Below the pieces are notes generated by a model. It ran no database searches and was not told the DNA's origin. It worked only from the letters and a program-made list of their open reading frames with translations. The position numbers were made by a program, and so were the translations under genes. DNA of 64,000 bases from Niebla homalea (Eukaryota; Ascomycota; Lecanoromycetes; Lecanorales; Ramalinaceae), in assembly GCA_019925105.1 (NCBI GenBank), contig JAHGAU010000007.1, positions 1,488,001 to 1,552,000 on the forward strand, read 5' to 3'. This document shows, piece by piece, positions 55,194 through 64,000 of this stretch (position 1 is its first letter; each line of letters opens with the position of its first letter).

Positions 55194-58147
55194 TGGTGCA
55201 GGGTCAAAGGCATGAGGAGGAAGATTGGATGGTCTAGGACGGGTATAGGAGAGTCGAGGGTGAAGAAGGATTGGTGTCACCTTTGGGGGATGGGAATTGG
55301 GAATTGGCGAAGAGCTGAGAAAAGAAAGTTCGAATCGAAAAACAGCAGGTGCTGTCGATTGTCGTGTCGACGGTGTCAGCCACGAGGGGCTATGAAACGG
55401 CTATGGCAATAGTGGGTTCAGGATCGTAAAATAAGACTTCGGTAGCACCAACCACCTTTATTTGGCAATCCAATGAGAGGCAGTGGTAGCTGATGTCTGG
55501 AAGTCAAATGCGGCTATATCGACCCCAGAGGGACAAGTGGAGTGTCGATCACTTGTCCCAAAAAAACCACCCAGACGGAAAAGGAAAGGGTCGCTCTGCA
55601 AGGCCGATCCCCCAATTCCCACTGCGCGTGGCTGCAGGAGATCCGAGGGCAATCCGGGCAGACCAGCTGAAGAAAAGAGGAGAAGAGGGCAAGAAGAATC
55701 GAGGAAATCTTGTGCTAGAAGCCGGAAAAGAGATATAGGCGAAAGGATGGAGGGCGAATCAGCAGATATCGATGCGGCTTGACGCGGTTCTTCCAACGGT
55801 CGCATGCTACACGCATGAGGCAATATGGTCCGTGGGAAGGGAGAGAGTAGGGTCAACTTTTAACGGCTGTCCGAGGGTAATCCCTTGAGCTGGAAAGTCT
55901 GACGCTCCCTGTTGAAGCTTAGCTCTGCTGGCTCTTCGGATTGGCTTTTGCTCAATTGAGTCAACTCAGCGCCCACTCCCTAAAGCAGACAGCGCGCGCC
56001 ACTTAACTTATCTCCGATGAAACAAGTAGCTGCCCGAGCTGGAATCTGGAATCCTGAATCCTGATGCTTAAGGCTGCTGCTATGAAAATGCAGCACATTA
56101 CGATGGGGAGGTCTACTCATGAACTGGGCGGTAGCGAGTTGATATCTGGCAGATTGGACAGTTCAGATCTCTGGTCGAATGCGGAAGTATCCTCAAACAA
56201 GTGTCCATCGACAATACTTGACCATTCTGTACTTGTCCTCAGGCTTTGGTCGATCTCGACATGGGTCTCATTAGTGATCACTGCGGCCAATCTGTTAGAC
56301 CCAGCGTCGTGGACGGAGGAACCTTTTACGGGGACAGTGTCCGTTACGATTTATTCTCCGATAGGCGTCTCATACTCGACTGGTCGCATGTAGGTACTGA
56401 AAGGTCAAGTTTTCCTCTACGATCTACAGACCATCCGTCTCGCATCATCGCATGCACCGCTCTCGCGAGTCCATGCGAAGTGCAGATGATACAGATTACC
56501 TACAACCTGTGTACCCAAAAAGGAAACATCTTCTGGTTACGATATCCAAAGTCCTGCAATTTCAGCGGCACTTGCTCGATCAAGCGCTCCGCATTATGAT
56601 TAGCGTTCAATGGCAATGACATGCAAAGACAACACATCGACACTGTGATAAGGTCGATATACTTCATGTGATTATCTAGCTTGATGAAATTTGGAATATA
56701 CAGAGGTGAGCGATTTTTAATCCAATGCTAGAGCCAGGCAAACAACATCCGAAATGACAGCTATCTTTTCATCGCCGCGGAATCGTGAAATGTTCAAGGC
56801 ACGGATTCCTGGCACGTAGAGTAATTTTGAATGTACTTGTGAAACAAGCCGTTGCGACAAAAGTATGGCGAACAGCAACTGCTGGCGGTGCTGGTAGCCC
56901 AATGGAGGAATTGATAGACAAGCACATGGCTATGGTCGACAGGCGAGATTCTTTCACGCTGATCGTGGCGACCCTCTCCGCTCTCACGACCGTTATGACT
57001 TCCTCGTGGCGGAGCCATCGAATTGGATTGCTCGGCCAACTTTCGGATCTCATTGACTAAGGGATGACAGGGTCATGATCGGCACGGTACCAGAAGTCGA
57101 CATCTTGGGACTTGGAAATACTCGTAGAAGCGCCACCGAGGGGATGGGGAACATCCTCAAGGGCTTGATTAGGCGAGACCGCCTCAGCACGCTAACTTCT
57201 TTTTGAGCCGCGTCTTCGCTTTTCCTTTCCATCTTTCATCCAAGGCTTGGACACCTACGTCTACCAGACATTGCTACACTGGTACAACTTGGCTAGGGTT
57301 TGTTTGTTGCAAGATGGCTAGTCACCAGGGCGTAAAGTACCCCTGTAGCAGTATGCCCAACAGCAATGGAAGCAGGACACCGTTCGGAACAATATACCAA
57401 AAGACTGCCTTTTTACGGTACTATTTCCCAATGATAGGGTCTCGATACTGACAATTTGGGAATCAATCGATCACAGTTTTCTCGCTTGACAATTATTGGT
57501 CGAAAGCGTTCACAAAGCGCCAGTGGTGTGGCGAAATCTCCCAGAATACTATTATTATTTGCATTGCCCTTGCAGATCCCTGACCTTAGAGCTCCCTGTG
57601 CTGCTCCACGTGTTCACGTAGGCTGAACATCTCCTCGACGTACTTGTGTAACTGATGCATAGCATGAGTCTAATAGGACAATGTTAAATAATCTTCAGCC
57701 CCTGAGGGTTGTGCTCCTCCTACTCCTCTCCTGACCCATCCCGAAGGATGTCTTAGAAACAACCATATTGGCTCCCTCCCTTTTGCCGCTTCAGAAACGG
57801 CAAATGCTGTGAGCTCGGATTCACCTTCTCGACTCTGTCAGCAATCTTGACCATGGTTAAGGTGCTGAAGGGATGTTGTTCGTCGGGTAGCGTCCCGTTC
57901 TTAGGCGTCGCTATCACTCTTCTGGCTTCTGACCGGATCAGGTCCCCGAAAATCCATGAAATCCGAAATTGGCCTTTCTATCCCCAAAGTAAGCTCGGCG
58001 AACCTCTCGTGTTCCTCCCTTAGGTGTTTAGGTGACCTCACAAAGGTCCCCTAGAGTCTCCTGAGCTCGACGCCAGCATATTCACAATTGTAGCGATCCT
58101 TCATACTTCTCCGCCGATTTTGCATTCGGCAGATTGACGTAGGCGTT
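55194..58147. other. Gene-free stretch of 3 kb
   Basis: The promoter of the Gln-rich gene (55194-56000), then sequence with conflicting short ORFs on both strands, including 56064-56393, 56246-56599 and 56785-57060. None has a recognisable domain, and overlapping frames are open in both directions at 56770-57060. Possibly a relic, but unsupported. Confidence 0.35.
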
Positions 58148-58759
58148 TCAATCATCATCATGAATAATCACCCCAGTGTCTTCAGTTGCCTTGACAGATG
58201 TATCTCCTGCCTCACGATCTCCGCCTTCCTTGACACGAGGGCTACTGTCTCCTCCCCCTCCATTCGCATCATTCTTGATCTGCTCCTTTGGCTTCCCATC
58301 CTGAAACGTTCCCCTATCTCTCCCCTTCCCCCCCTTCTTCCCCCTTTGCTTCTCCCTCTTCTTCCGATTCCGCTCCGTCTTCTCCTCATCTCTCTTCCTC
58401 TGCTCGAGCCTCTTCTTCTCAAACTCCGCATCGGCAGACTCCCTCGCCACTTCCTCATCCATGATCTTCAATCGCTCGTACTCCCGCCGCCGACTGGCTT
58501 TGTAGACGTGGAATTCGCCGGACCCGGCACCCGCGCTCGAGCCTTGGACATTCGCGACGATTTCTGGTGGAGGCGCAAGGGTGGAATCTTTGGAGCCGGG
58601 AGCGCCATGCGGGATGTTGATGTCGCGATCGGGGCGTGCGAAGAGGGCGTCTACTTGGGAGGCTTGCTGGGATACTGGAGAGAGGGCGCGACGTTTGAGG
58701 GGCCGTTTGGAGCGGGGGTCTTGAGAGGTGGGCACGGATTCGGGGATGGCTTCGGACAT
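58148..58759 (-). CDS. PRKRIP1/DUF1168-family nuclear protein
   Basis: 203 residues from the ATG at 58759; the open frame reaches further up but homologues begin near here. A Ser/Pro/Arg N-terminus is followed by the family block: PPPEIVANVQGSSAGAGSGE, FHVYKASRRREYERLKIMDE and a long charged helix with EKKRLEQRKRDEEKTERNRK, KKREKQRGKKGGKGR. This is the DUF1168 family, whose human member PRKRIP1 binds double-stranded RNA and the kinase PKR and is found in the catalytic spliceosome. Here a spliceosome-associated role is the likeliest. The C-terminus is Gly/Asp-rich and acidic. The gene is head-to-head with COG8, start codons 258 bp apart. Confidence 0.87.
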   Translation of the reverse strand: MSEAIPESVPTSQDPRSKRPLKRRALSPVSQQASQVDALFARPDRDINIPHGAPGSKDSTLAPPPEIVANVQGSSAGAGSGEFHVYKASRRREYERLKIMDEEVARESADAEFEKKRLEQRKRDEEKTERNRKKREKQRGKKGGKGRDRGTFQDGKPKEQIKNDANGGGGDSSPRVKEGGDREAGDTSVKATEDTGVIIHDDD

Positions 58760-59017
58760 GATGGGCGTAGGTTGTTGATGCGACTGGAAGCGCGAGCTAA
58801 TTAATTTTTTGAGGATAGGGGAATGTGATTGCAATACAAAGGACTCTGATTGAGGAAAGTTTTTTCTGATGTCAACGCACGAGTCATGGCCGAAGTATAG
58901 CCGGCCTGTACAGCTTCGACTTCCGTTTTTGATGCTCATCGCTGTTGTTATCATCCTCGTTGGTAGCTCAGCCTTGACTGGGGAGGGGTTATTCCTCATC
59001 CAAGTCTATCTAGAAAG
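58760..59017. promoter_or_regulatory. Shared divergent promoter, PRKRIP1-like / COG8
   Basis: Only 258 bp separate the two start codons, so the genes must share a promoter region. No TATA box is evident on either strand. An A/T tract (AATTAATTTTTT) lies about 40 bp upstream of the minus-strand start. Confidence 0.5.
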
Positions 59018-60685
59018 ATGGGCGATGCTCTTTACGAGCTCCTCCAACCCTACCTCTCCACCTCTTCTGCCTCCCCCCCAACCACCAACCCACTTCCCAT
59101 CCCCTCACCCAGCGACCCTACGACCTCCAAATACCTCTCCCGCCTCTCCACCCTCCCCTTAGCCTCTCTCACATCAACAGAACCACAATCCCTCGCCCAA
59201 TCCACCCACACCAACCTCCTCTCACTCCAATCCCTCTCCGCCCGCTCCAACGCCGCCCTCGTCGCCTCCTCCTCCCACCTCTCCAGCCTGCGCACCGCCC
59301 TCCCCGCCCTTTCATCTCAAGCCACGACACTACGCCAGACGATCCCCAACCTCGACACCGCCACCATATCCTTCTCCGAAAAATACAGCCGCCGGACCAC
59401 CGAAAACGCCGTGCTCGACCGTCGGAAAACCTCCCTGCTCCTGACACGCAACGCGGACCGCCTCTCCGACATCCTCGAACTCCCCACGCTGCTGACATCC
59501 GCCATCGCATCTGCCTCGTCGACGGCGGCCACGGCTTCGGGCGCGGGAGGGCAGACGAACCCGAATAATTATGCAGCGGCGCTGGATCTGTACGGCCACA
59601 TCAAGCGGCTGCACCTGCTGTACCCGACCTCCACGCTCGTCACATCCATCTACGCGCAGAGTGAGGTGGCGATGCAGGAGATGGCCGCCTCCCTGATCGG
59701 CTCGCTGCGCGGTGGTGGTGGTGCTGGTGGGGGGGGGTCGAACAACATCAAACTCGCGGCCGCGATGAGGACGGTTGGCTGGTTGAGGCGCGTGTGTCCG
59801 GACCTCGATCCTCCACCACCACCGACTAATTCTTCTTCTCCTTCTTCGGGGAGGTTAGCTAACACCATCCCCACCACCACCACCCCTACAGCAGCGAGTC
59901 TTGGCGGCTCCGGAGGCCCGAGGAAGGGGGAGGGATACTTGGGCGCACTCTTCCTCGTCTGCCGTCTCGCCACCTTGCTGTCCACGCTGTCTGCGCTGGA
60001 ACCGCTGCGCGATCTGGCGGATCAAGAGACGGAGATTCGGGTGCGCGATGCTCGAACCGCAGGACGGGGCGGCGCGAGCGCGAAGGATCAGTGGAGCCAT
60101 GGACAGCAGACGGAAAGGTATTTGAAGCGGTATATTGAGATCTTCCGGGAGCAGAGCTTTGGGATTGTGGGCATGTATCGGAGTATCTTTCCTGCTGCTG
60201 CCGCTGGTGCTGCTGCTACTGAGGATGGTCGTGGTGGTGGTGGTGATGGTGGGCCCGTGGAGGAGTTGAGGGTGAGGTTGGACGGGAGGGTGTCGAAGAG
60301 CTCTGGAATGGCGGGCGATGAAGGAAAGGGAGAGAGAAGTGTGGGACTGGGCGAGCATTTGTTGGGACAAGCACCAAGCGCGTTGGCGACGTTTCCGATA
60401 CATTTGGTTGGGCTACTGGAGGAGACATTGAGGGGTTATCTGCCAAACGTGAGGGATAAGGCGTCAAGAGAAAGTTTGCTAACGCAGGTCTTGTATTGTG
60501 CTGGGAGTTTGGGGAGGCTGGGCGGAGATTTCAGCCTGATGTTGGCAGATCTGAGCGTGGGCGGTCACGGTGATGGAGAAGACGAAAAGGATGAAGATGA
60601 CGCCGACTGGGTTGCAGTGATGAAGAAGCATCGGGTACTGGCAGGAAAGCTTGAAAAGATGGCTAGCGGTGTAGCAACCACTTAG
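59018..60685 (+). CDS. COG8: Conserved oligomeric Golgi complex subunit 8 (Dor1 family)
   Basis: Intronless ORF of 555 residues. COG8 belongs to lobe B of the COG tethering complex, which directs retrograde vesicles within the Golgi. Sequence support: MGDALYELLQPYL start, the YLSRLSTLPLASL segment, a heptad-rich helix, RRKTSLLLTRNADRLSDILE, ALDLYGHIKRLHLLYPTSTL and a C-terminal block with YLPNVRDKASRESLLTQVLY, the Dor1 signature. Low-complexity inserts encoded by GGT, CCA and ACC runs (poly-Gly near 235, Pro/Ser/Thr near 275-300, Ala/Gly near 395-410) are additions compared with yeast. The last 30 residues are acidic. It converges with the EAF gene, stops 63 bp apart. Confidence 0.87.
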   Translation: MGDALYELLQPYLSTSSASPPTTNPLPIPSPSDPTTSKYLSRLSTLPLASLTSTEPQSLAQSTHTNLLSLQSLSARSNAALVASSSHLSSLRTALPALSSQATTLRQTIPNLDTATISFSEKYSRRTTENAVLDRRKTSLLLTRNADRLSDILELPTLLTSAIASASSTAATASGAGGQTNPNNYAAALDLYGHIKRLHLLYPTSTLVTSIYAQSEVAMQEMAASLIGSLRGGGGAGGGGSNNIKLAAAMRTVGWLRRVCPDLDPPPPPTNSSSPSSGRLANTIPTTTTPTAASLGGSGGPRKGEGYLGALFLVCRLATLLSTLSALEPLRDLADQETEIRVRDARTAGRGGASAKDQWSHGQQTERYLKRYIEIFREQSFGIVGMYRSIFPAAAAGAAATEDGRGGGGDGGPVEELRVRLDGRVSKSSGMAGDEGKGERSVGLGEHLLGQAPSALATFPIHLVGLLEETLRGYLPNVRDKASRESLLTQVLYCAGSLGRLGGDFSLMLADLSVGGHGDGEDEKDEDDADWVAVMKKHRVLAGKLEKMASGVATT

Positions 60686-60748
60686 AACAATTTCATGACC
60701 AAGGATACTCCTACAAGGCACGCGTACATCGAAACAATCCACTTACAA

Positions 60749-61993
60749 TCAATCTTCCTCACTTTCCTCGGAGCTCTCATCCACCACCGCCTGTGGCTGC
60801 TGCTGCTGCTGCTCCTGTTCATCATTGGCCTGCATCGCCTTCTCAAGCTCTGCCTCAAGCTCTGCCTCCAGGTCTGCAGTATTATCATCATCCCATCCAT
60901 CCCCATTCGTTATCCCCAACCCTGTTGTCTCCTCGACCACACCATTTGATCCAGCATCATCCATTTCCGGCTCGCCCAAATCAATTTCCTCAACATCAGC
61001 ATCGCTCTTCTCATCCGCGCTCTGCCCCTTCACGGACGGACTCATCGAGCTGGCCGCCGACCTCATGCTCATGGGGCGTCTCCTGATCCCGCCTTCTCCG
61101 TTCAAAACACCGAGCTGGTTCCGCCATGGCTTTGCACCCTTGTTGGCCGGTGCCGAGTCGCCCATGTCAATGATCAATTCGTTGGGATCACTCTCCTCAT
61201 TATCGGCATCCACTTCTTCGCGCGGTTGCCGGGAGAGGTAGCGGTCCCGGGGCCGCTGTGGCTTCTTAGGGTCTGTGCGTGAGCGTGGGCGCCGGACGGC
61301 GGAGGATGCTCCTTGTTCTGTGTGGGAGCGCGGTCGACGGATGAGCGGTGATGAAGCTTGGATCAAGGGAGAGGATGCGAAGGGGCGGTGATACTGTTGT
61401 CTCTGAATGGGAGAGGATGGTACTGAGGGCCGTGGTGAGGGAGCAGGGCTGGCCTCGGGGGCGTGCAGGAAGTGGCGGTAATCGTAAGGGTTGTCCGGAT
61501 CGGGGGTATCATCTTGTAGATCCTCCTCGTCGCGGTTAGTGGCACTGCCATTGATGAGGTCTTCGGTCCCCTTGGGCTCTTGCGAGTCGAGATGGGGGAA
61601 CTCGCGAGAGAGAGTGGAAGCATCTTTATTCGTAGGTGTACTTATTAAGTTGAAGCGGTACTCGACGTCCATTCTGCTTAAAGTGAAGGCCTTGGCAACC
61701 GGATCATAGATGAGGGCGAAAGACTTAGAGGGCTGCGCAGTCCCTTTAAATCGATACTTACCCGTATTATCTTCGTTGTTACATATAAAGGCGTATTCAT
61801 TCTCTTGCCCGTCTTTAGCGGGTCTAATCCTGCCAGGCTGAGAGAGGAGCGAGGTAGGTTGATGATTATATTGGACACTGAAGCGTTTGCGTTTCCTGGG
61901 GGAGCCCTCGCGAAGAAGATCTTCACTGATGTTGATAGGGTATTTGCCGGTTTTGGTCGGATCGACTCTTAGACCGAGAGTGGCGGTAGTCAT
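60749..61993 (-). CDS. EAF family RNA polymerase II elongation factor
   Basis: 414 residues from the ATG at 61993 (frame open a further 14 codons). The N-terminal 125 residues have the EAF (ELL-associated factor) fold: LRVDPTKTGKYPINISEDLL, RFSVQYNHQPTSLLSQ, YAFICNNEDNTGKYRFKGTA, SFALIYDPVAKAFTLSRMDV and YRFNLISTPTN. The rest is disordered, with repeated RPRSHTEQ/RPRSRTDP basic motifs, acidic patches (EEIDLGEPEMDD), a Glu/Ala helix and a short poly-Gln encoded by CTG repeats at about 60794-60830. EAF proteins bind ELL and stimulate Pol II elongation; the acidic tail resembles their transactivation region. Fission yeast has the counterpart Eaf1-Ell1. Confidence 0.87.
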   Translation of the reverse strand: MTTATLGLRVDPTKTGKYPINISEDLLREGSPRKRKRFSVQYNHQPTSLLSQPGRIRPAKDGQENEYAFICNNEDNTGKYRFKGTAQPSKSFALIYDPVAKAFTLSRMDVEYRFNLISTPTNKDASTLSREFPHLDSQEPKGTEDLINGSATNRDEEDLQDDTPDPDNPYDYRHFLHAPEASPAPSPRPSVPSSPIQRQQYHRPFASSPLIQASSPLIRRPRSHTEQGASSAVRRPRSRTDPKKPQRPRDRYLSRQPREEVDADNEESDPNELIIDMGDSAPANKGAKPWRNQLGVLNGEGGIRRRPMSMRSAASSMSPSVKGQSADEKSDADVEEIDLGEPEMDDAGSNGVVEETTGLGITNGDGWDDDNTADLEAELEAELEKAMQANDEQEQQQQQPQAVVDESSEESEED

Positions 61994-63072
61994 TGCTTGA
62001 CTGCTTCTATTGATGCTTTTTGGTACACAACGCAATGCTATAGTATGCGAGCCTCTCCACTGTTTTGTGCAGCAATCGAGACCAATGGGAGGGGAGGCAA
62101 GATTAACTACCAGAGTCTTGTGTGTTTCACAATCCTCCCAAGCGCGAAAGCAGTAGAAGAGTCAAGAGTGAATCAACGGGAAAATAATGATACGTAAGGG
62201 AAGAGCGAGGAAGAGTGAGGAAGAATGAGGAAGAGGGAATTAAGGACCACAACAACAATGAATGTGAATGAAAGAAATCCTTGAATGCCTAAAACGGAAG
62301 CAACGCCCCGAGCGCCCCGCCTCTCGGAAGATTTATGTGGGGGTCTTTCGGGCGTGTCTAGTGATGTCTACGGTGTCTTAGCGCATCGAACCTTGTTCGA
62401 TGACACCAAGAACCACCATTTTCCCAGACCCTTGATCGTTGACTTGTTGTGAATGAGGTTGTAAATGACATCAATTGTGAGGATGCGAAGACCTGCAAAT
62501 TTCTACTAGTCATTTGTCATTAAAAATTACATCTGTCAATTTCTCATTGCATTGCCTGCCTACCAATGTGGCGTAAGAGCCAACATCAGTTGACCCTTTG
62601 AGCCCTGCCGCTGAGTGATACACCTGCGACGGCCCGTTCATGCTTGCAGAAGTGCTTATGGCTTGGCCTTGTTGGGATCTGTCATTGGGCTACTCCATAC
62701 GAGTAGTCAGCCCAAGAAGCCGTCCATGCGAGCTCGATTCGTCCAAGGTGACAAGGTCGGCCGACATGTGGGGTACAGAGGTACCGCATGAGGCTGTAGA
62801 TACGTCCGTAATCATAAGGCGAGCAGGACTCGGCTCATGCGCTGGTTGCGCCTATATCATCTATATGCGAGCTTCTTCATCTTTCTGCATCCATCATCAT
62901 GTGCGCGCACTTTACTTTGTGCGCTTTTGGTTGTCGCCTATGAATAGGAAACTAATGTCCTCCAGCTATGTCGTTTCCGTACAGCTCCTCACCTGACTGG
63001 ACTAGGATCAAGGCAGAGTCAGCTCTCCTGCATCAGTCCAATGGTTTGGGCGCCCTGCTGACGAACATCTAG
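61994..63072. other. Intergenic region with a short GAGGAAGA repeat
   Basis: The EAF promoter, including about four tandem copies of a GAGGAAGA(G/A)T-like unit at 62206-62236. The first exon of the gene running off the right edge probably lies between 62600 and 63060 but could not be placed. No other gene seen. Confidence 0.4.
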
Positions 63073-64000
63073 CATCATTTTTATCCCCGCCATCGGTGCA
63101 GATCCTCGATCGACTTGGGAGCGTCAATCTCATGGTCCAGAGAGTGAGCGCCTCGATTATGCGATCCGCGATCACTTGAAGGGTGAAGCACGTGTGCATC
63201 TGTACGACCACCTGAATGAGAAAGAGAGGGGACTGGAGATACCACGTCAGAGGAGTTCGGTAACGAGTGAGGCCTTGAGCGTCCGTCAACGCGATTTGTT
63301 GGCTGCTTTTCGCGAGACCGGTCACCGCTTGGACGACTTTGGGGTTGAAGATTGGGCCGGTCGACTTTACGAATGGCTTCTTTCATTCCAACAACTCTCG
63401 ACCGGGCCGAATCAGAGCAACAGCTCAAACCAGACAAACCGCCCGATAATATTCATCTGCCATAGCACAGGCGGTAATGTGTTGAAGCAGGCCTTGGTCA
63501 AGCGATCAGAGGGTACATCCAATCCTATCGCCGTAAGCACCATCGGCATCACATTTTTCGGCGTACCTCATCATGGGTCCAGTGTCCTGTCCAAAGACGA
63601 GTACGTTCAGACCGTTCAAACCAATCTGGGCCTCAAGTGGAAGATGTCGGAACGGCTCCGTCAAGACTTTCGACTTCGCAACGACAATAAGGAACTAGAG
63701 ATGTTGAATCACAGGTTCGCGGTTGACGTTGTCGGTGTCAAAGTTCTCAATTACGTCGAAATGGCGGACACCAATCTTCAGGTGCTGGTGTCAGATCATG
63801 ACAGTGTGGAGAGTACGACAATCATCAGACTCTGTATCGTCGACAGTCGTTCAGGCAAATTGAGCACACCACAGATCCCTGTGGAAGACGAAGATTTCAT
63901 GCAGCTTGACGTGACCCATACCGATCTACCTCGCTTCGTTGACCAACAAGACCAGTATGAAATTTACGTGACCGAGATAGGGCGCCTCGTGCGAAAGTTT
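63073..64000 (+). CDS. SesB/LipA-like alpha/beta-hydrolase domain, partial at window end
   Basis: An open frame of 309 codons runs to the window edge without a stop. It begins after an acceptor-like CATCTAG with a GCTGACG branch upstream; a TGA at 63059 shows an upstream exon is needed. IIFIPAIGADPRSTWERQ is the first strand of the hydrolase fold. FICHSTGGNVLKQALVKR supplies the nucleophile elbow (HSTGG, with Ser as nucleophile), and TFFGVPHHGSSVLS follows. Next come MLNHRFAVDVVGVKVLNYVE and DTNLQVLVSDHDSVESTT, probably carrying the catalytic His region. Such hydrolases (SERAC1/DUF676-like, SesB of the het-s region, 'LipA and NB-ARC' proteins) frequently form the N-terminal effector domain of fungal NLR-like receptors. 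What follows lies outside the window. It could also be a stand-alone hydrolase. Confidence 0.75.

Noticed and set aside
56769..57060. Three overlapping frames open on both strands
   Set aside because: All three are about equally plausible, none has a recognised domain, and they exclude each other.

Overview
The window looks like nuclear DNA of a filamentous ascomycete (Pezizomycotina; a dothideomycete is my best guess, from overall protein similarity only). Genes are mostly single ORFs or carry short introns of about 48-125 nt with GT..AG ends and CTAAC/CTGAC-type branch sites. The recognisable proteins are fungal: TAM41, a Bir1/survivin homologue, a PDK1/Pkh kinase, UDP-galactopyranose mutase, a Clr5-domain protein, COG8 and EAF. 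I saw no rRNA, convincing tRNA, CRISPR array or intact transposon. Exon boundaries were placed by hand from splice signals, reading frame and family motifs, not from transcripts.

Layout. 0-6.3 kb holds three genes for small Gly/Ala-rich membrane proteins of the interferon-inducible IFI6/IFI27 (ISG12) type. All share the same two phase-1 intron positions, and a DUF6593/tubby-like gene sits among them. 6.5-10.4 kb: a Bli-3-like FMN split-barrel protein, an F-box protein and a secreted heme-thiolate peroxidase. 11.4-25.3 kb is a dense core block: Bir1 (chromosomal passenger complex), TAM41 (mitochondrial CDP-diacylglycerol and cardiolipin synthesis), Pkh/PDK1 kinase, a long disordered protein, and UDP-galactopyranose mutase, whose 3' end lies inside a minisatellite. 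26.7-41.6 kb: a Clr5-domain protein, a triose-phosphate-type nucleotide-sugar/phosphate transporter with a 6-nt microexon, a candidate small secreted Cys-rich protein, a PRPP synthetase subunit with a large disordered insert, a CmcJ/AsaB-type oxygenase, a secreted protein of unknown function, and a type II membrane glycosyltransferase.

43-53.7 kb is gene-poor and decayed. It holds two pseudogene candidates broken by frameshifts and stops (43.1-44.6 and 50.8-51.8 kb), an AT-rich stretch bounded by a perfect 45-bp inverted repeat, and short relic repeats. Some of the differences are of the C-to-T type expected from repeat-induced point mutation (RIP). 53.7-62 kb returns to ordinary genes: a Gln-rich conserved protein, PRKRIP1/DUF1168 head-to-head with COG8, and EAF convergent with COG8. 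The window ends inside an alpha/beta-hydrolase of the SesB/LipA-like type that often forms the N-terminus of fungal NLR-like (STAND) proteins.

There is no single pathway cluster. Most genes are housekeeping. The unusual parts are the IFI6/27-like trio, the microexon, the decayed interval and the possible NLR-type gene at the right edge.
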